Source: Curtobacterium flaccumfaciens (GTDB taxonomy: Bacteria; Actinomycetota; Actinomycetes; Actinomycetales; Microbacteriaceae). From it: 64,000 nucleotides of DNA. The notes beneath the pieces are model-generated. The model was not told the DNA's origin. It searched no databases and saw nothing but the letters and a program-made list of their open reading frames with translations. Positions 17,271-25,870 of this stretch are shown piece after piece. The position numbers were made by a program, and so were the translations under genes. Numbering within the stretch: position 1 is the stretch's first letter; the number at the start of each line of letters is the position of its first letter. The DNA lies in the NCBI RefSeq assembly GCF_004361695.1, contig NZ_SNVW01000001.1:496001-560000 (forward strand), written 5' to 3'.

Positions 17271-18770
17271 ATGTCCTCACAGGGATCAGCGAAGATCACC
17301 GTCCACCCGGAGTTCGTGGTGGGAACCGTCGACCACCGACTCTTCGGTTCATTCGTCGAGCACCTCGGGCGGGGCGTGTACGGCGGGGTCTTCGATCCGG
17401 ACGATGCAAGGAGTGGCGCCGAGGGTTTCCGGGAGGATGTGCTTGCGCTCGTCCGTGAGCTGGGAGTCTCCACGGTGCGGTACCCGGGCGGGAACTTCGT
17501 CTCCGCCTACGACTGGCGGGACGGCGTCGGGCCGGTGAGCGAGCGACCGGTCCGCCTCGATCCCGCGTGGCACTCCGTCGAGACCAACCGCTTCGGCACG
17601 GATGAGTTCCTGTCGTGGTGTCGGCGGGCCGAGGTCGAGCCGATGCTCGCGGTGAACCTTGGGACGAACGGCATCCGGTCTGCTCTGCAGCTGCAGGAGT
17701 ACGTCAACCACCCGTCCGGGACGACCCTCGCTGATCTCCGGAAGGCGAACGGCCATCCGGAGCCGTGGGCGGTCCGGACGTGGTGTCTCGGTAACGAGAT
17801 GGACGGCCCCTGGCAGATCGGGCACATGCCGGCTCGGGAGTACGGGCGCCTGGCAGCGGCGACCGGGTCGGCGATGCGAGCGGTTGACCCGGATCTCCGG
17901 CTCGTCGCCTGCGGCTCGAGCAACGACCGCATGGAGACGTTCGGGACGTGGGAGCGCGAGGTGCTCGAGGAGTGCTGGGAGGTGATCGATCACATCTCGT
18001 GTCATCAGTACGCGCGGTACGACGGCGACCTTGCCCGATTCCTGGCATCCGGCGTCACGATGGACCACTTCATCGCCACCGTCGCCGCAACGATCGCTCA
18101 TGTGGGCGCCGTTCGCCGCAGCAAGCGGGAAGTGACGATCTCGTTCGACGAGTGGAACGTGTGGGACTACACGGCGCACGATGCACGCGTAGCGCAGGGC
18201 CTTGGCTGGGACGTTGCGCCGCGGTTGTTGGAGGACTTCTACAGCGTCGCCGACGCAGTCGTCGTTGGCGACATGCTGATCAGCATGATCAACCGAGCCG
18301 ATGTTGTTCGTGCGGCGAGCATGGCGCAGCTGGTCAACGTCATCGGGCCCATCATGGCCGAGCCGGGGAAACCGGCCTGGCGCCAGACGACGTTTTTCCC
18401 GTTCCGGGACGCAGCGGCGAGTGCCGGAGGGGAGGCCCTCCAGGTCGCCATTCAGGCGCCGACAACGGAAGCAGAAGCGCCGGCAATCAGCGCTGCAGTG
18501 GTTCAGCGCACGGACGGAACGCTGCAGATCATGCTCGTCGGACGCCACACCGCAACAGCGATCTACGTCGAACTCGACCTGAGCTCCTTCGGCCCGGTGG
18601 CGGGGGCGGCCGGGACAGTGCTGTCCGATCCGGACCCGTTCGCTACGAACGACGCGTCCACGCCGGAGCGGGTGCGACCACAGTCGCTGCCGGTCGATAT
18701 CCTCGGCACGGGAGTCCGGGTGCAGATCCCTCCGGTTTCCTGGAGCGTGATCACGGTCACCTTCTCATGA
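17271..18770 (+). CDS. GH51 alpha-L-arabinofuranosidase
   Basis: A 499-residue cytoplasmic enzyme that releases alpha-L-arabinofuranose from oligosaccharides. Family signatures are clear: RLFGSFVEHLGRGVYGG near the N-terminus, the acid/base Glu in WCLGNEMDGPWQ, and the nucleophile Glu in ISFDEWNVW. Full length for GH51. ATG 17271 was chosen because ATG 17256 lies inside the operator and lacks a ribosome site; both are in frame. Its stop overlaps the LacI start by four bases. It is divergent from the transporter/GH127 operon and very likely co-regulated with it. Confidence 0.92.
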   Translation: MSSQGSAKITVHPEFVVGTVDHRLFGSFVEHLGRGVYGGVFDPDDARSGAEGFREDVLALVRELGVSTVRYPGGNFVSAYDWRDGVGPVSERPVRLDPAWHSVETNRFGTDEFLSWCRRAEVEPMLAVNLGTNGIRSALQLQEYVNHPSGTTLADLRKANGHPEPWAVRTWCLGNEMDGPWQIGHMPAREYGRLAAATGSAMRAVDPDLRLVACGSSNDRMETFGTWEREVLEECWEVIDHISCHQYARYDGDLARFLASGVTMDHFIATVAATIAHVGAVRRSKREVTISFDEWNVWDYTAHDARVAQGLGWDVAPRLLEDFYSVADAVVVGDMLISMINRADVVRAASMAQLVNVIGPIMAEPGKPAWRQTTFFPFRDAAASAGGEALQVAIQAPTTEAEAPAISAAVVQRTDGTLQIMLVGRHTATAIYVELDLSSFGPVAGAAGTVLSDPDPFATNDASTPERVRPQSLPVDILGTGVRVQIPPVSWSVITVTFS

Positions 18771-19813
18771 CCCTCGAGAGGACGATCGTGCCGACATCGC
18801 AGCCGCGGCGTTCCGCGACGATGGCGGACGTCGGTGCGGCGGCGGGGGTCACCGCGCGCACCGTGTCGAACGTTCTCTCCGGAAAAGTCGGCGTTCGCGA
18901 TGCGACACGGGATGCTGTCCTGAAGGCAGTCCGCGACCTCGGCTACCAAATGAATGTTTCGGCACGGGGGCTGCGTACCGGGCTGACGGGCATGATCACC
19001 CTGGCGATCCCGGACCTGAGTATCGACTACTTCGCGCAGCTCGCGAATGGAGTCATGCGCGAGGCCGAGGCGCACGGATGGACAGTGATCATCCAGCAGA
19101 CGGGTGCGCGGCGAGAGACCGAACTCGCGATCCTCTCCGGAGCGGCACGGCAGCTGTCCGACGGCTTGATCTTTCAACCGCATGCCCTCGGACCTGGAGA
19201 CGAACGGCTCATCACAGGAGATCAGCCCTTGGTACTGCTCGGCGACCGGATCTTCAACGGGCCGGTCGACCACGTCGCCATGGCCAACGCGGAGGCTGCT
19301 GACGCAGCCACCACCTACCTGATCGACCGCGGTTGCCGCAGCATTGCGGTGGTTGGGGCCAATCCGGCGGGTGGATCAGTGAGTGCAGCAGCGCTCCGGC
19401 TGCAGGGGCACGCCCGGGCTCTCGAGCGAGCCGGCCGAGGACTCGACGACAGACTCGTTGCAACAGCCAGCGAGTGGCATCAGAACGACGGCGCCGTAGC
19501 CGCTCATCGATTGCTCAACAGCGGGGTCGCGTTCGATGGTCTGTTCTGCTTCAACGACAACTTGGCAATCGGAGCGATGAGTGTGCTGCTGGAAGCGGGC
19601 CTGGAGATTCCCAGAGATGTGCGCGTCGTCGGCTTCGACAACGTTCCTGCCGCTGCGTTCTCCTATCCCTCATTGACAACCATCGATCCGGGACTTGCGC
19701 AGATCGCAAAGACGTCGACCGATCTCCTTGCCCGGAGAATCTCGGACGGGCCTCCAGCGCAGCCCTCAGAGATCGTCGCGAGTTTCTCGCTCGTAGCCCG
19801 CCGAAGCGCCTGA
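18767..19813 (+). CDS. LacI-family regulator of the arabinoside locus
   Basis: A 348-residue repressor. The helix-turn-helix TMADVGAAAGVTARTVSNVL starts near residue 18, with the hinge next and then a periplasmic-binding-protein-like effector domain (LAIPDLSIDYFAQLANGVMR; FDNVPAAAFSYPSLTTI). It is translationally coupled to GH51. It probably binds the two palindromes between GH51 and the transporter operon and responds to arabinose or an arabino-oligosaccharide. The assignment of operators is inference from adjacency and symmetry. Confidence 0.9.
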   Translation: MTLERTIVPTSQPRRSATMADVGAAAGVTARTVSNVLSGKVGVRDATRDAVLKAVRDLGYQMNVSARGLRTGLTGMITLAIPDLSIDYFAQLANGVMREAEAHGWTVIIQQTGARRETELAILSGAARQLSDGLIFQPHALGPGDERLITGDQPLVLLGDRIFNGPVDHVAMANAEAADAATTYLIDRGCRSIAVVGANPAGGSVSAAALRLQGHARALERAGRGLDDRLVATASEWHQNDGAVAAHRLLNSGVAFDGLFCFNDNLAIGAMSVLLEAGLEIPRDVRVVGFDNVPAAAFSYPSLTTIDPGLAQIAKTSTDLLARRISDGPPAQPSEIVASFSLVARRSA

Positions 19814-19859
19814 GGGGTCGACGGCCTCGTCGGGTGACGCTGGACGTCTGGGGGCCACG

Positions 19860-20204
19860 GAACTCAGGCAGCGTGCCTGGTTCGGCCAGCGCAACAATGT
19901 CGAGAACGGCAACTCGCGCCTCAAAGACGCCGATCGCGAAGCCCTCGGAGTGGCTATGAAGCGTCGCGTCCGCGGACCCTGGTTCGTCGAGCTCGCTGCC
20001 GCATTCGCAGCTGCAAGCGCAAACCTCGCTCGCATCATCGAGTGGCTGAAGGAGCGACTGAGCCTCGCGCCCATCAACCGCATGAACAACACCAGCCCCG
20101 CCCTGTTCGAGGCCGGCCTGAGCACCCTCACCCTCGACGAGCACGACACTCGAAACGGCTTCAACGCAATCGCGCAGCTACCAGAGTTCCAACTACTGGA
20201 CTGA
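19860..20204 (+). pseudogene. C-terminal remnant of a transposase-like protein
   Basis: An open frame without its own start reads ELRQRAWFGQRNNVENGN, then LKDADREALG, KRRVRGPWFVELAAAFAA and SANLARIIEWLKERL, ending at 20204. The pattern RN-x-VE-x-x-N-x-x-LKD followed by RRRVRG and ANL-x-x-I-x-x-W is typical of the C-terminus of some actinobacterial DDE transposases. The catalytic N-terminal part is absent. GTG 19950 would give an 84-residue product but is more likely an accident of decay. Confidence 0.6.
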
Positions 20205-20445
20205 CGAGCCCGCGCCTCCAAACTTCATAGACCCTGAACTCCCCCTCGCCACGTCCGGCAGGGGGTATTCGTCGTTCCTCGAAGCGAACGCAGACCAAGG
20301 CACGCGTCGCGGTACGCTCCCCAGCGGTCGTCGGGACAGGACGAGCGACCCTGGGAGCGGAGCTGAGCGCGGTTTTCCACCTCGGCCTAATGTCACGCTC
20401 GAATTTTCCGACTGAGATCGCCGAAATCTCCGAACACCCCCTGGC
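20205..20445. other. Intergenic stretch between transposase remnant and tRNA-Gln
   Basis: No gene is recognised in these 241 bp. It faces the 3' end of the tRNA gene, where integrative elements commonly insert. I found no copy of the tRNA 3' end in it or at the other island edge. Confidence 0.5.
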
Positions 20446-20520
20446 TGGCTCCGCCTCCAGGATTCGAACCCGGACCTAACGGCACCAAAGGCCGTCGTGC
20501 TGCCATTACACCAAGGCGGA
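20446..20520 (-). tRNA. tRNA-Gln (anticodon TTG)
   Basis: A complete cloverleaf on the minus strand. The acceptor stem is TCCGCCT/AGGCGGA, the anticodon stem-loop is ACGGC-CTTTGGT-GCCGT with TTG at 34-36, and the T-loop is GGTTCGAATCC. The discriminator is G and a genomically encoded CCA follows (20446-20448). 72 nt without CCA. Confidence 0.95.
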
Positions 20521-20601
20521 ACACACCCCGCGGAGTGCCCGACCATCCTCCCATGCCGACGAGGCTGGCCGTGCAGCCCCCGCTTCGGCCAAGATGGTGG
20601 G

Positions 20602-21096
20602 ATGCCGCAGGAGGACGAGGTCGACCGCATCGTCGCTGCGTGGGGACGGGAGCGTGCCGATCTCGACTTCGGGCCGCTCGAGGTGCTGTCCCGGGTGGAC
20701 CGGCTCGCCCGGCACCTGGACCGAGCACGTCGCGCGGCGTTCGACGAGAGCGACGTCGAGCCGTGGGAGTTCGACGTCCTGTCGGCGCTCCGGCGGGCGG
20801 GTGAGCCGTACGAGCTCAGTCCGAAGACGCTCCTGCAGCAGACCCTGGTGTCGAGCGGCACGATGACGAACCGCGTGGACCGGCTGACGGCCCGCGGGCT
20901 GGTGGCCCGTCGCACCGACCCGAAGGACGGTCGGGGCATCCTCGTGTCCCTGACGAGCGAGGGGCGCCGAGCGGTCGACGCCGCGATCGCCGATCTGCTC
21001 GCCGCCGAGCGGGACATCCTCGCCGGGGTGTCGGAGACCGAGCAGGGCCAGCTGTCCGGCCTGCTGCGTCGGCTCATCCTCGGTCTCGGGGACTGA
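20602..21096 (+). CDS. MarR-family transcriptional regulator
   Basis: A 164-residue winged-helix regulator with EFDVLSALRRAGEPYELSPK, then the recognition region SSGTMTNRVDRLTARGLVARR and wing DPKDGRGILVSLT. Standard length. ATG 20602 begins MPQEDEVDRIV. The next gene (carboxypeptidase) lies 93 bp downstream, so a direct target is not obvious. Confidence 0.88.
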   Translation: MPQEDEVDRIVAAWGRERADLDFGPLEVLSRVDRLARHLDRARRAAFDESDVEPWEFDVLSALRRAGEPYELSPKTLLQQTLVSSGTMTNRVDRLTARGLVARRTDPKDGRGILVSLTSEGRRAVDAAIADLLAAERDILAGVSETEQGQLSGLLRRLILGLGD

Positions 21097-21189
21097 CGGC
21101 ACCGCCTTCACCCGGCAGGACGAACGCGGAGCGCTCCCTTCGGTCGAGCGGCCGATGCCGACGAACGTGGCGCTCGCGACGATGGACGG

Positions 21190-22533
21190 GTGCAGAAACC
21201 CCGTGAGCTCCTCCGCCGCTACCCGCACACCATCGCGTTCGCGACGGTGCTCGCGCTGGTCGTCGGCGGCATCGCGGTGGCCACCACGGCGATCGGGAGT
21301 TCGCGCGACCGAGCGACCGCCGCGGACGGACGGTGCACGGCTGACTCGCTCGCCGGGCGGTGGTCTGCGGGCCGGTTGTTCCTCGACGCGCGATCGGTGC
21401 GCACCGGCAAGGCGGTGCTGACCGTGCGCGGGGACGAACCCACGCAGACCGGCAGCACGATGAAGCTCCTCACGGCGTCCGCAGCCTTGAGCGCGCTCGG
21501 CCCGGACCGCCGCTTCACCACCCGGATCGTCGCCGGCACGACCCCGGGGAGCGTCGTGCTCGTGGGCGGTGGCGATCCGACGCTGAGCCGGTTGCCGAGC
21601 GGGCAGGACGGCGTCTACCCGGGTGCTCCCCACCTGGACGACCTCGCCCGTCAGGTCCGCGCGGCGCACCCCGGCCCGATCGACGTCGTGCAGGTGGACA
21701 CCGGGTTGTTCGACGGTCCGGCGTGGCACCCGACCTGGACGGAGAGCGCGCGGACGAGCGGCAGCGTCTCGAACATCACCGCGCTCATGGTGGACGGCGA
21801 CCGGGACGACCCCGCCGACGCCTACTCGCTCCGGAGCGCGGCCGCGGTCGCTCGGGCGGCATCGGCGTTCGCCGTGCTGCTCGGACCGGACGTCCGCGTC
21901 GACACGTCGTCGGTCGCGGTGTCATCGAGTGCGGCGCCGTCGGGTGCGGCGCCGTCTGGTGCGACCGTGCTCGGTTCCGTGCGGTCGGCGACGGTGTCCG
22001 ACCTGGTCGGCACGCTGCTCACGCACTCCGACGACACACTCGCCGAGGTGCTCGCCCGGCACGTCGCCGTCGCGGAGGGCACCGGCAGGTCGTTCGACGC
22101 GATCCAGGCCGGCACCACGAAGGCGCTCCGTCACGTCGACGTGCCGACGGCCGGGCTCCGGTTGGTCGACGGCTCCGGGCTGAGCCCCGACAACCGCGTG
22201 CCGGCGTCGACCCTGACGAAGCTGATGCGGGCGGTCGCCGAGCACCGCCACGGACTCGCCCCGGTCGACGCGGGGCTGGCGGTGGCCGGGACGACCGGCA
22301 CCCTCGCCGAGCACGGGCGCTTCACCGGTCCGGCCGCCGACGCCCGTGGCCACGTCCGTGGGAAGACCGGGACCCTCGACGACATGTTCGGCCTGACCGG
22401 TGTCACGGACGAGGTCGCCGGCGACCGGATCGCGTTCACGGTCTTCGCCGAGGGCACCGGTGACCCGGCGGCGCGGAAGGACATCGACGCACTCGCAGCA
22501 GCCCTGTGGCGCTGCGGCGGCAACGCGGGCTGA
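21190..22533 (+). CDS. D-alanyl-D-alanine carboxypeptidase, DacB/PBP4 (S13) family
   Basis: A 447-residue exported penicillin-binding protein that trims or cleaves peptidoglycan stem peptides. A membrane segment at residues about 14-37 acts as signal or anchor. Catalytic motifs: SxxK as STMK (Ser about 89), the SxN-type box in DGSGLSPDN, and KTG in GKTGTLDDMFG. The GTG start lies just after the peak GC stretch; no other start would keep the signal segment. An Ala/Ser-rich low-complexity insert (SSAAPSGAAPSGA) lies mid-protein. Confidence 0.88.
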   Translation: MQKPRELLRRYPHTIAFATVLALVVGGIAVATTAIGSSRDRATAADGRCTADSLAGRWSAGRLFLDARSVRTGKAVLTVRGDEPTQTGSTMKLLTASAALSALGPDRRFTTRIVAGTTPGSVVLVGGGDPTLSRLPSGQDGVYPGAPHLDDLARQVRAAHPGPIDVVQVDTGLFDGPAWHPTWTESARTSGSVSNITALMVDGDRDDPADAYSLRSAAAVARAASAFAVLLGPDVRVDTSSVAVSSSAAPSGAAPSGATVLGSVRSATVSDLVGTLLTHSDDTLAEVLARHVAVAEGTGRSFDAIQAGTTKALRHVDVPTAGLRLVDGSGLSPDNRVPASTLTKLMRAVAEHRHGLAPVDAGLAVAGTTGTLAEHGRFTGPAADARGHVRGKTGTLDDMFGLTGVTDEVAGDRIAFTVFAEGTGDPAARKDIDALAAALWRCGGNAG

Positions 22534-22564
22534 CCGGCACGGCGCGCGGAGGTCGCGACAAAGG

Positions 22565-22570
22565 TACGCT
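22565..22570 (+). promoter_or_regulatory. -10 box for leaderless VOC gene
   Basis: TACGCT ends seven bases before the ATG at 22578; no Shine-Dalgarno sequence is present. This fits a leaderless transcript. Confidence 0.55.
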
Positions 22571-22577
22571 CCGGCGC

Positions 22578-23033
22578 ATGCACGCGATCACCCTGGCCGT
22601 CGCCGACGTCGCACGATCGGCGGACTTCTACCGTGCCCTGCTCGGCGTCGACGGGAGCGGGGTGATCGGCACCGAGTACCCCGCCACCGAGACCGAGGCC
22701 GGCGGCACCACCGCGATGTTCACCCTCGACGACGGCCTGATCGTGAGCGTGTACGGCCGGGAGGACATGGCGAAGGACGGCGGCGTCCACCTGGCGGAGG
22801 GCCCGAGCAGCACGATCGGGCACTTCGTGGACTCCCGCGAGGCCGCCGACGCCTTCCTCGACCGGGCACGAGTGGCCGGCGCGACGATGCTCGCGGCGCC
22901 GTACACGCGGCCGTGGGGCATGTACTCCGGCTTCTTCCAGGACCCCGACGGCCACCTCTGGGAGGTCGTCGCGAACCCCGGCGGCGGCGACCCCGCCGAC
23001 GCAGCCCCGGCTGGCGCGGACGCGGGCGAGTAG
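22578..23033 (+). CDS. VOC-superfamily (glyoxalase/bleomycin-resistance-like) protein
   Basis: A 151-residue protein with two beta-alpha-beta-beta-beta modules: ITLAVADVARSADFYRALLG at the N-terminus and GFFQDPDGHLWEV near the C-terminus. The spacing of His5-like and Glu residues allows a metal centre, but substrate cannot be predicted. The Gly/Ala/Asp-rich last 20 residues are disordered. Longer upstream starts are rejected because the -10 box lies in that part. Confidence 0.82.
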   Translation: MHAITLAVADVARSADFYRALLGVDGSGVIGTEYPATETEAGGTTAMFTLDDGLIVSVYGREDMAKDGGVHLAEGPSSTIGHFVDSREAADAFLDRARVAGATMLAAPYTRPWGMYSGFFQDPDGHLWEVVANPGGGDPADAAPAGADAGE

Positions 23034-23074
23034 CCCACCACGACGGGGGGCTGCGCGACGAGCCGGGCGTGCCC

Positions 23075-23080
23075 TACGGT
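23075..23080 (+). promoter_or_regulatory. -10 box for leaderless hypothetical gene
   Basis: TACGGT ends six bases before the GTG at 23087, with no ribosome site between. Confidence 0.5.
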
Positions 23081-23086
23081 GACGAT

Positions 23087-23650
23087 GTGGACATCGGGCG
23101 GGCGATCCTCGGAACGAGCACGGTCGGGGCGGTCGTGCTGGCGGTCGGGTTCGGCTTCGCCGTCGCGCCGGTGCACGGACTCACGACGAACGTCATCAGT
23201 GGCGGCGCCTGCGCCACGTTCCCGCACGGCTCGCACGCACCGTCGGCGTGGTTCCTCGTCGCGCTGCAGAACGATTCGGACTTCGAGGTCCACGTCCGCG
23301 ACGTCGAGCCACAGGAGCTCAGCGACGTCACACTCGAACGCTTCGCGATCGCGCCGCACCCCGACGAGCGCACCTCCGGCCTGATCGCGACCGACGACAC
23401 CGGCCGCCCCACGGAGTACGGCCGCACCGTGCCCGTCGACAGCGGCTTCGTGGTGCCGGCGCACGGCGAACTCGACGTGACCGGACGGATCGTGCTACGG
23501 CCTGGAGCGGTGGCAGGCCAGGTGCGGGGCTTCACGGTCACCACCACCGGTGTCCTCGGAACACTGCGGACCGACAGCACGCCGGAGGCGTTCGGTGTCG
23601 GCGTCGAACAGGGCGGCGACGAGCCCGACGTCGACTGCCTCAGGGACTGA
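23087..23650 (+). CDS. Membrane-anchored protein of unknown function
   Basis: A 187-residue protein not recognised. One N-terminal hydrophobic helix (residues about 8-30) precedes an extracytoplasmic domain with two cysteines (GGACATF near residue 41 and DVDCLRD at the C-terminus) that may form a disulfide. The rest is beta-rich. It converges on the ABC-F gene with 14 bp between stops. Confidence 0.65.
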   Translation: MDIGRAILGTSTVGAVVLAVGFGFAVAPVHGLTTNVISGGACATFPHGSHAPSAWFLVALQNDSDFEVHVRDVEPQELSDVTLERFAIAPHPDERTSGLIATDDTGRPTEYGRTVPVDSGFVVPAHGELDVTGRIVLRPGAVAGQVRGFTVTTTGVLGTLRTDSTPEAFGVGVEQGGDEPDVDCLRD

Positions 23651-23664
23651 CCCGAGCCGCCCCG

Positions 23665-25512
23665 CTACACCCCGAGCAACTCCGCGACCTCGAGCCAGCG
23701 CTCCTCGAGCTGCTCGATCTCGGCCTCGTGCGCCGCGAGCTTCGCCTGCAGCTCCCCGAGCCCGGCGTAGTCGGACTGGTCGTGGGTCGCGAAGGCGTCG
23801 AGCAGCTTCTTGCGATCCGCCCCGACGCGGGCGATCTTCCGGTCGAGCGCCGACATCTCCTTCTCCGCCGTCCGCCGGTCCGCACCCGACAGGGCAGACG
23901 CACCGGCGGCACTGGACCCGGCCACGGAACCGGCCGAGCCCGTCCCGCCTGCCGTGTCGGGCCTCCCGGCAGACGCGGCGGCAGCCGCCGAGGCGGTCCC
24001 GCCACCGGTGCCGGCCGCACGGAGCCGCATGTACTCGTCGACGCCGCCCGGCAGGTGCCGAAGGTGCCCGCCGAGCACCGCGTACTGCTGGTCGGTCACG
24101 CGCTCGAGCAGGTACCGGTCGTGGGAGACGACGAGCAGGGTGCCCGGCCAGGTGTCGAGGAGGTCCTCCATCGCGGCGAGCATGTCGGTGTCGAGGTCGT
24201 TCGTGGGCTCGTCGAGGATGAGCACGTTCGGCTCGTCGAGCAGGATGAGCATGAGCTGCAGTCGGCGCTTCTGCCCGCCGGACAGGTCCTTCACCGGCGT
24301 CGAGAGCTGCTCCGAGGTGAAGCCGAGCCGCTCGAGCAGCTGCGACGGCGTCATCTCCTTGCCGTCCGCCACGTAGCTCGTCTTCTTGCGGGCGACGACC
24401 TCGCGGACGCGGTCCGTCGCGAACTGCGCGAGGTCGGCGAGCTGCTGGTCGAGCACCGCCACCTGCACGGTCTTGCCGGTCTTCACGCGGCCGCTCGTCG
24501 GCTGCAGCCGACCCGACACCAGGTTGAGGAGCGTCGACTTGCCGGCGCCGTTCGGACCGAGGATGCCCGTCCGCTCCCCCGGCGCGATCCGCCACTCGAT
24601 GCGGTCGAGGATCTCGGTGCCGTCGAAGGAGACGCTGACGTCGAGCAGGTCCACGACGTCCTTGCCGAGCCGCGCCGTGGCCGTCTTCGCCAGGGCGACG
24701 GTGTCGCGGATCGGCGGCACGTCGTCGATGAGCGCGTTGGCCGCGTCGATGCGGAACTTCGGCTTGCTCGTGCGGGCCGGGGCGCCGCGGCGGAGCCACG
24801 CGAGCTCCTTGCGGGCCAGGTTCTGCCGACGCTGCTCGCTCGCCGCGGCCTGCCGGTCACGCTCGACGCGCTGCAGGATGTACGCCGCGTAGCCGCCCTC
24901 GAACGGGTCGACGATGCCGTCGTGGACCTCCCACGTGTCGGTCGACACCGCGTCGAGGAACCACCGGTCGTGCGTCACGACCACGAGGCCGCCCTGGGTC
25001 GACGACCACCGGCGGTTGATGTGCTCGGCGAGCCACTGGATGCCCTCGACGTCGAGGTGGTTCGTGGGCTCGTCGAGGAACAGGACGTCCCAGTCGCCGA
25101 CCAGCAGCCGCGCCAGAGCCACCCGCCGACGCTGCCCGCCGGACAGCTCGTCCACGCTGACGTCCCACGGGATGTCCGACACGAGGCCGCCGATGATGTC
25201 GCGGATCTTCGGGTCGCCCGCCCACTCGTGCTCCTCGCGGTCGCCCACGACGACGCTGCCGACGAGTTCACCGGCGGGCAGGATGTCGCGCTGGTCGAGG
25301 TACCCGACCGTCAGACCACGGCGGTGCGTGACCCGGCCGCCGTCCGGTTCGAGCCGCTGGGACAGCAGGGCGAGCAGGGTCGACTTGCCGTCGCCGTTCC
25401 GTCCGACGACGCCGATGCGGTCACCCTCGTCGATGCCGAGGGTGACGCTGTCGAAGACGACCTTGGTGGGGAACTCGAGATGCAGGTTCTCGGCGCCGAG
25501 GAGATGTGCCAC
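23665..25512 (-). CDS. ABC-F family ATPase (Uup-like)
   Basis: A 615-residue soluble tandem ABC protein without membrane domains, predicted to act on ribosomes or related RNA complexes. NBD1 has Walker A GRNGDGKST (Asp where Ala/Cys/Ser is usual), signature ELSGGQRRR and Walker B LFLDEPTNHLD. NBD2 has GPNGAGKST, LSGGQKRR and LILDEPTNDLD. The interdomain linker is rich in Arg/Gln. The C-terminus carries an Ala/Gly-rich linker and a coiled coil (EKEMSALDRKIARVGADRKK, continuing to LEERWLEVAELL) as in Uup. GTG start with a -10 box six bases upstream. Confidence 0.9.
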   Translation of the reverse strand: MAHLLGAENLHLEFPTKVVFDSVTLGIDEGDRIGVVGRNGDGKSTLLALLSQRLEPDGGRVTHRRGLTVGYLDQRDILPAGELVGSVVVGDREEHEWAGDPKIRDIIGGLVSDIPWDVSVDELSGGQRRRVALARLLVGDWDVLFLDEPTNHLDVEGIQWLAEHINRRWSSTQGGLVVVTHDRWFLDAVSTDTWEVHDGIVDPFEGGYAAYILQRVERDRQAAASEQRRQNLARKELAWLRRGAPARTSKPKFRIDAANALIDDVPPIRDTVALAKTATARLGKDVVDLLDVSVSFDGTEILDRIEWRIAPGERTGILGPNGAGKSTLLNLVSGRLQPTSGRVKTGKTVQVAVLDQQLADLAQFATDRVREVVARKKTSYVADGKEMTPSQLLERLGFTSEQLSTPVKDLSGGQKRRLQLMLILLDEPNVLILDEPTNDLDTDMLAAMEDLLDTWPGTLLVVSHDRYLLERVTDQQYAVLGGHLRHLPGGVDEYMRLRAAGTGGGTASAAAAASAGRPDTAGGTGSAGSVAGSSAAGASALSGADRRTAEKEMSALDRKIARVGADRKKLLDAFATHDQSDYAGLGELQAKLAAHEAEIEQLEERWLEVAELLGV

Positions 25513-25518
25513 CCGTCA

Positions 25519-25524
25519 AGGGTA
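25519..25524 (-). promoter_or_regulatory. -10 box for leaderless ABC-F gene
   Basis: TACCCT on the minus strand ends six bases before the GTG at 25512; no ribosome site is visible. Confidence 0.5.
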
Positions 25525-25557
25525 GGCGGCTGGGCGGGTGGGTGGGTGCGGTGGCGT

Positions 25558-25701
25558 GTTCGTCGGGTGCGTCGGGTGCGTCGGGTGCGTCGGGTGCGTC
25601 GGGCGGGTCGGCCGCGTCGGGTGCGTCGGGTGCGTCGGCTGCGTCGGCTGCGTCGGCTGCGTCGGCTGCGTCGGCTGCGTCGGGTGCGTCGGCTGCGTCG
25701 G
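25558..25701. repeat. 9-bp minisatellite, 16 units of (G/C)TGCGTCGG
   Basis: Sixteen consecutive 9-mers. GTGCGTCGG and CTGCGTCGG alternate in blocks (4, then 2 variants, 2, 5, 1, 1), and the first unit is imperfect. It is intergenic between ABC-F and the PLDc_N gene and runs directly into the palindromic element at 25700. Reading frames through it code only for repetitive peptides and are not genes. Confidence 0.9.
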
Positions 25702-25817
25702 AACGACAGTGTCGTCGTCGTACGACGACATCCGTGTCGCAACCCCGCGGCTGCAACCGTTGCAGACGCGCGGGGGCGACAGTGTCGCCGTCGTACGACG
25801 GCGACAGGTGTCGTTCC
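25700..25817. repeat. Intergenic nested-palindrome element, copy 1
   Basis: 118 bp bounded by inverted GGAACGACA / TGTCGTTCC. Inside are a 16-bp palindrome (25714-25729) and a 24-bp perfect palindrome (25783-25806), both centred on TCGTACGA. Between them lies a hairpin CTGCAACcGTTGCAG (25751-25765) followed by a GCG-rich run. The same order of parts recurs at 45938-46046. Confidence 0.8.
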
Positions 25818-25870
25818 ACGTCAGCGGCCCGCCCTGGCAACACACCCGGCAGACGGCCTGGAGGCGCGGC

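Noticed and set aside
20205-20445. Attachment site duplicated from tRNA-Gln
   Set aside because: No direct repeat of the tRNA 3' end was found here or near 5.7 kb.
25538-25700. Possible CRISPR array or antifreeze-like Cys/Val repeat protein
   Set aside because: Units are 9 bp without spacers, so not CRISPR; frames lack ribosome sites and end arbitrarily.
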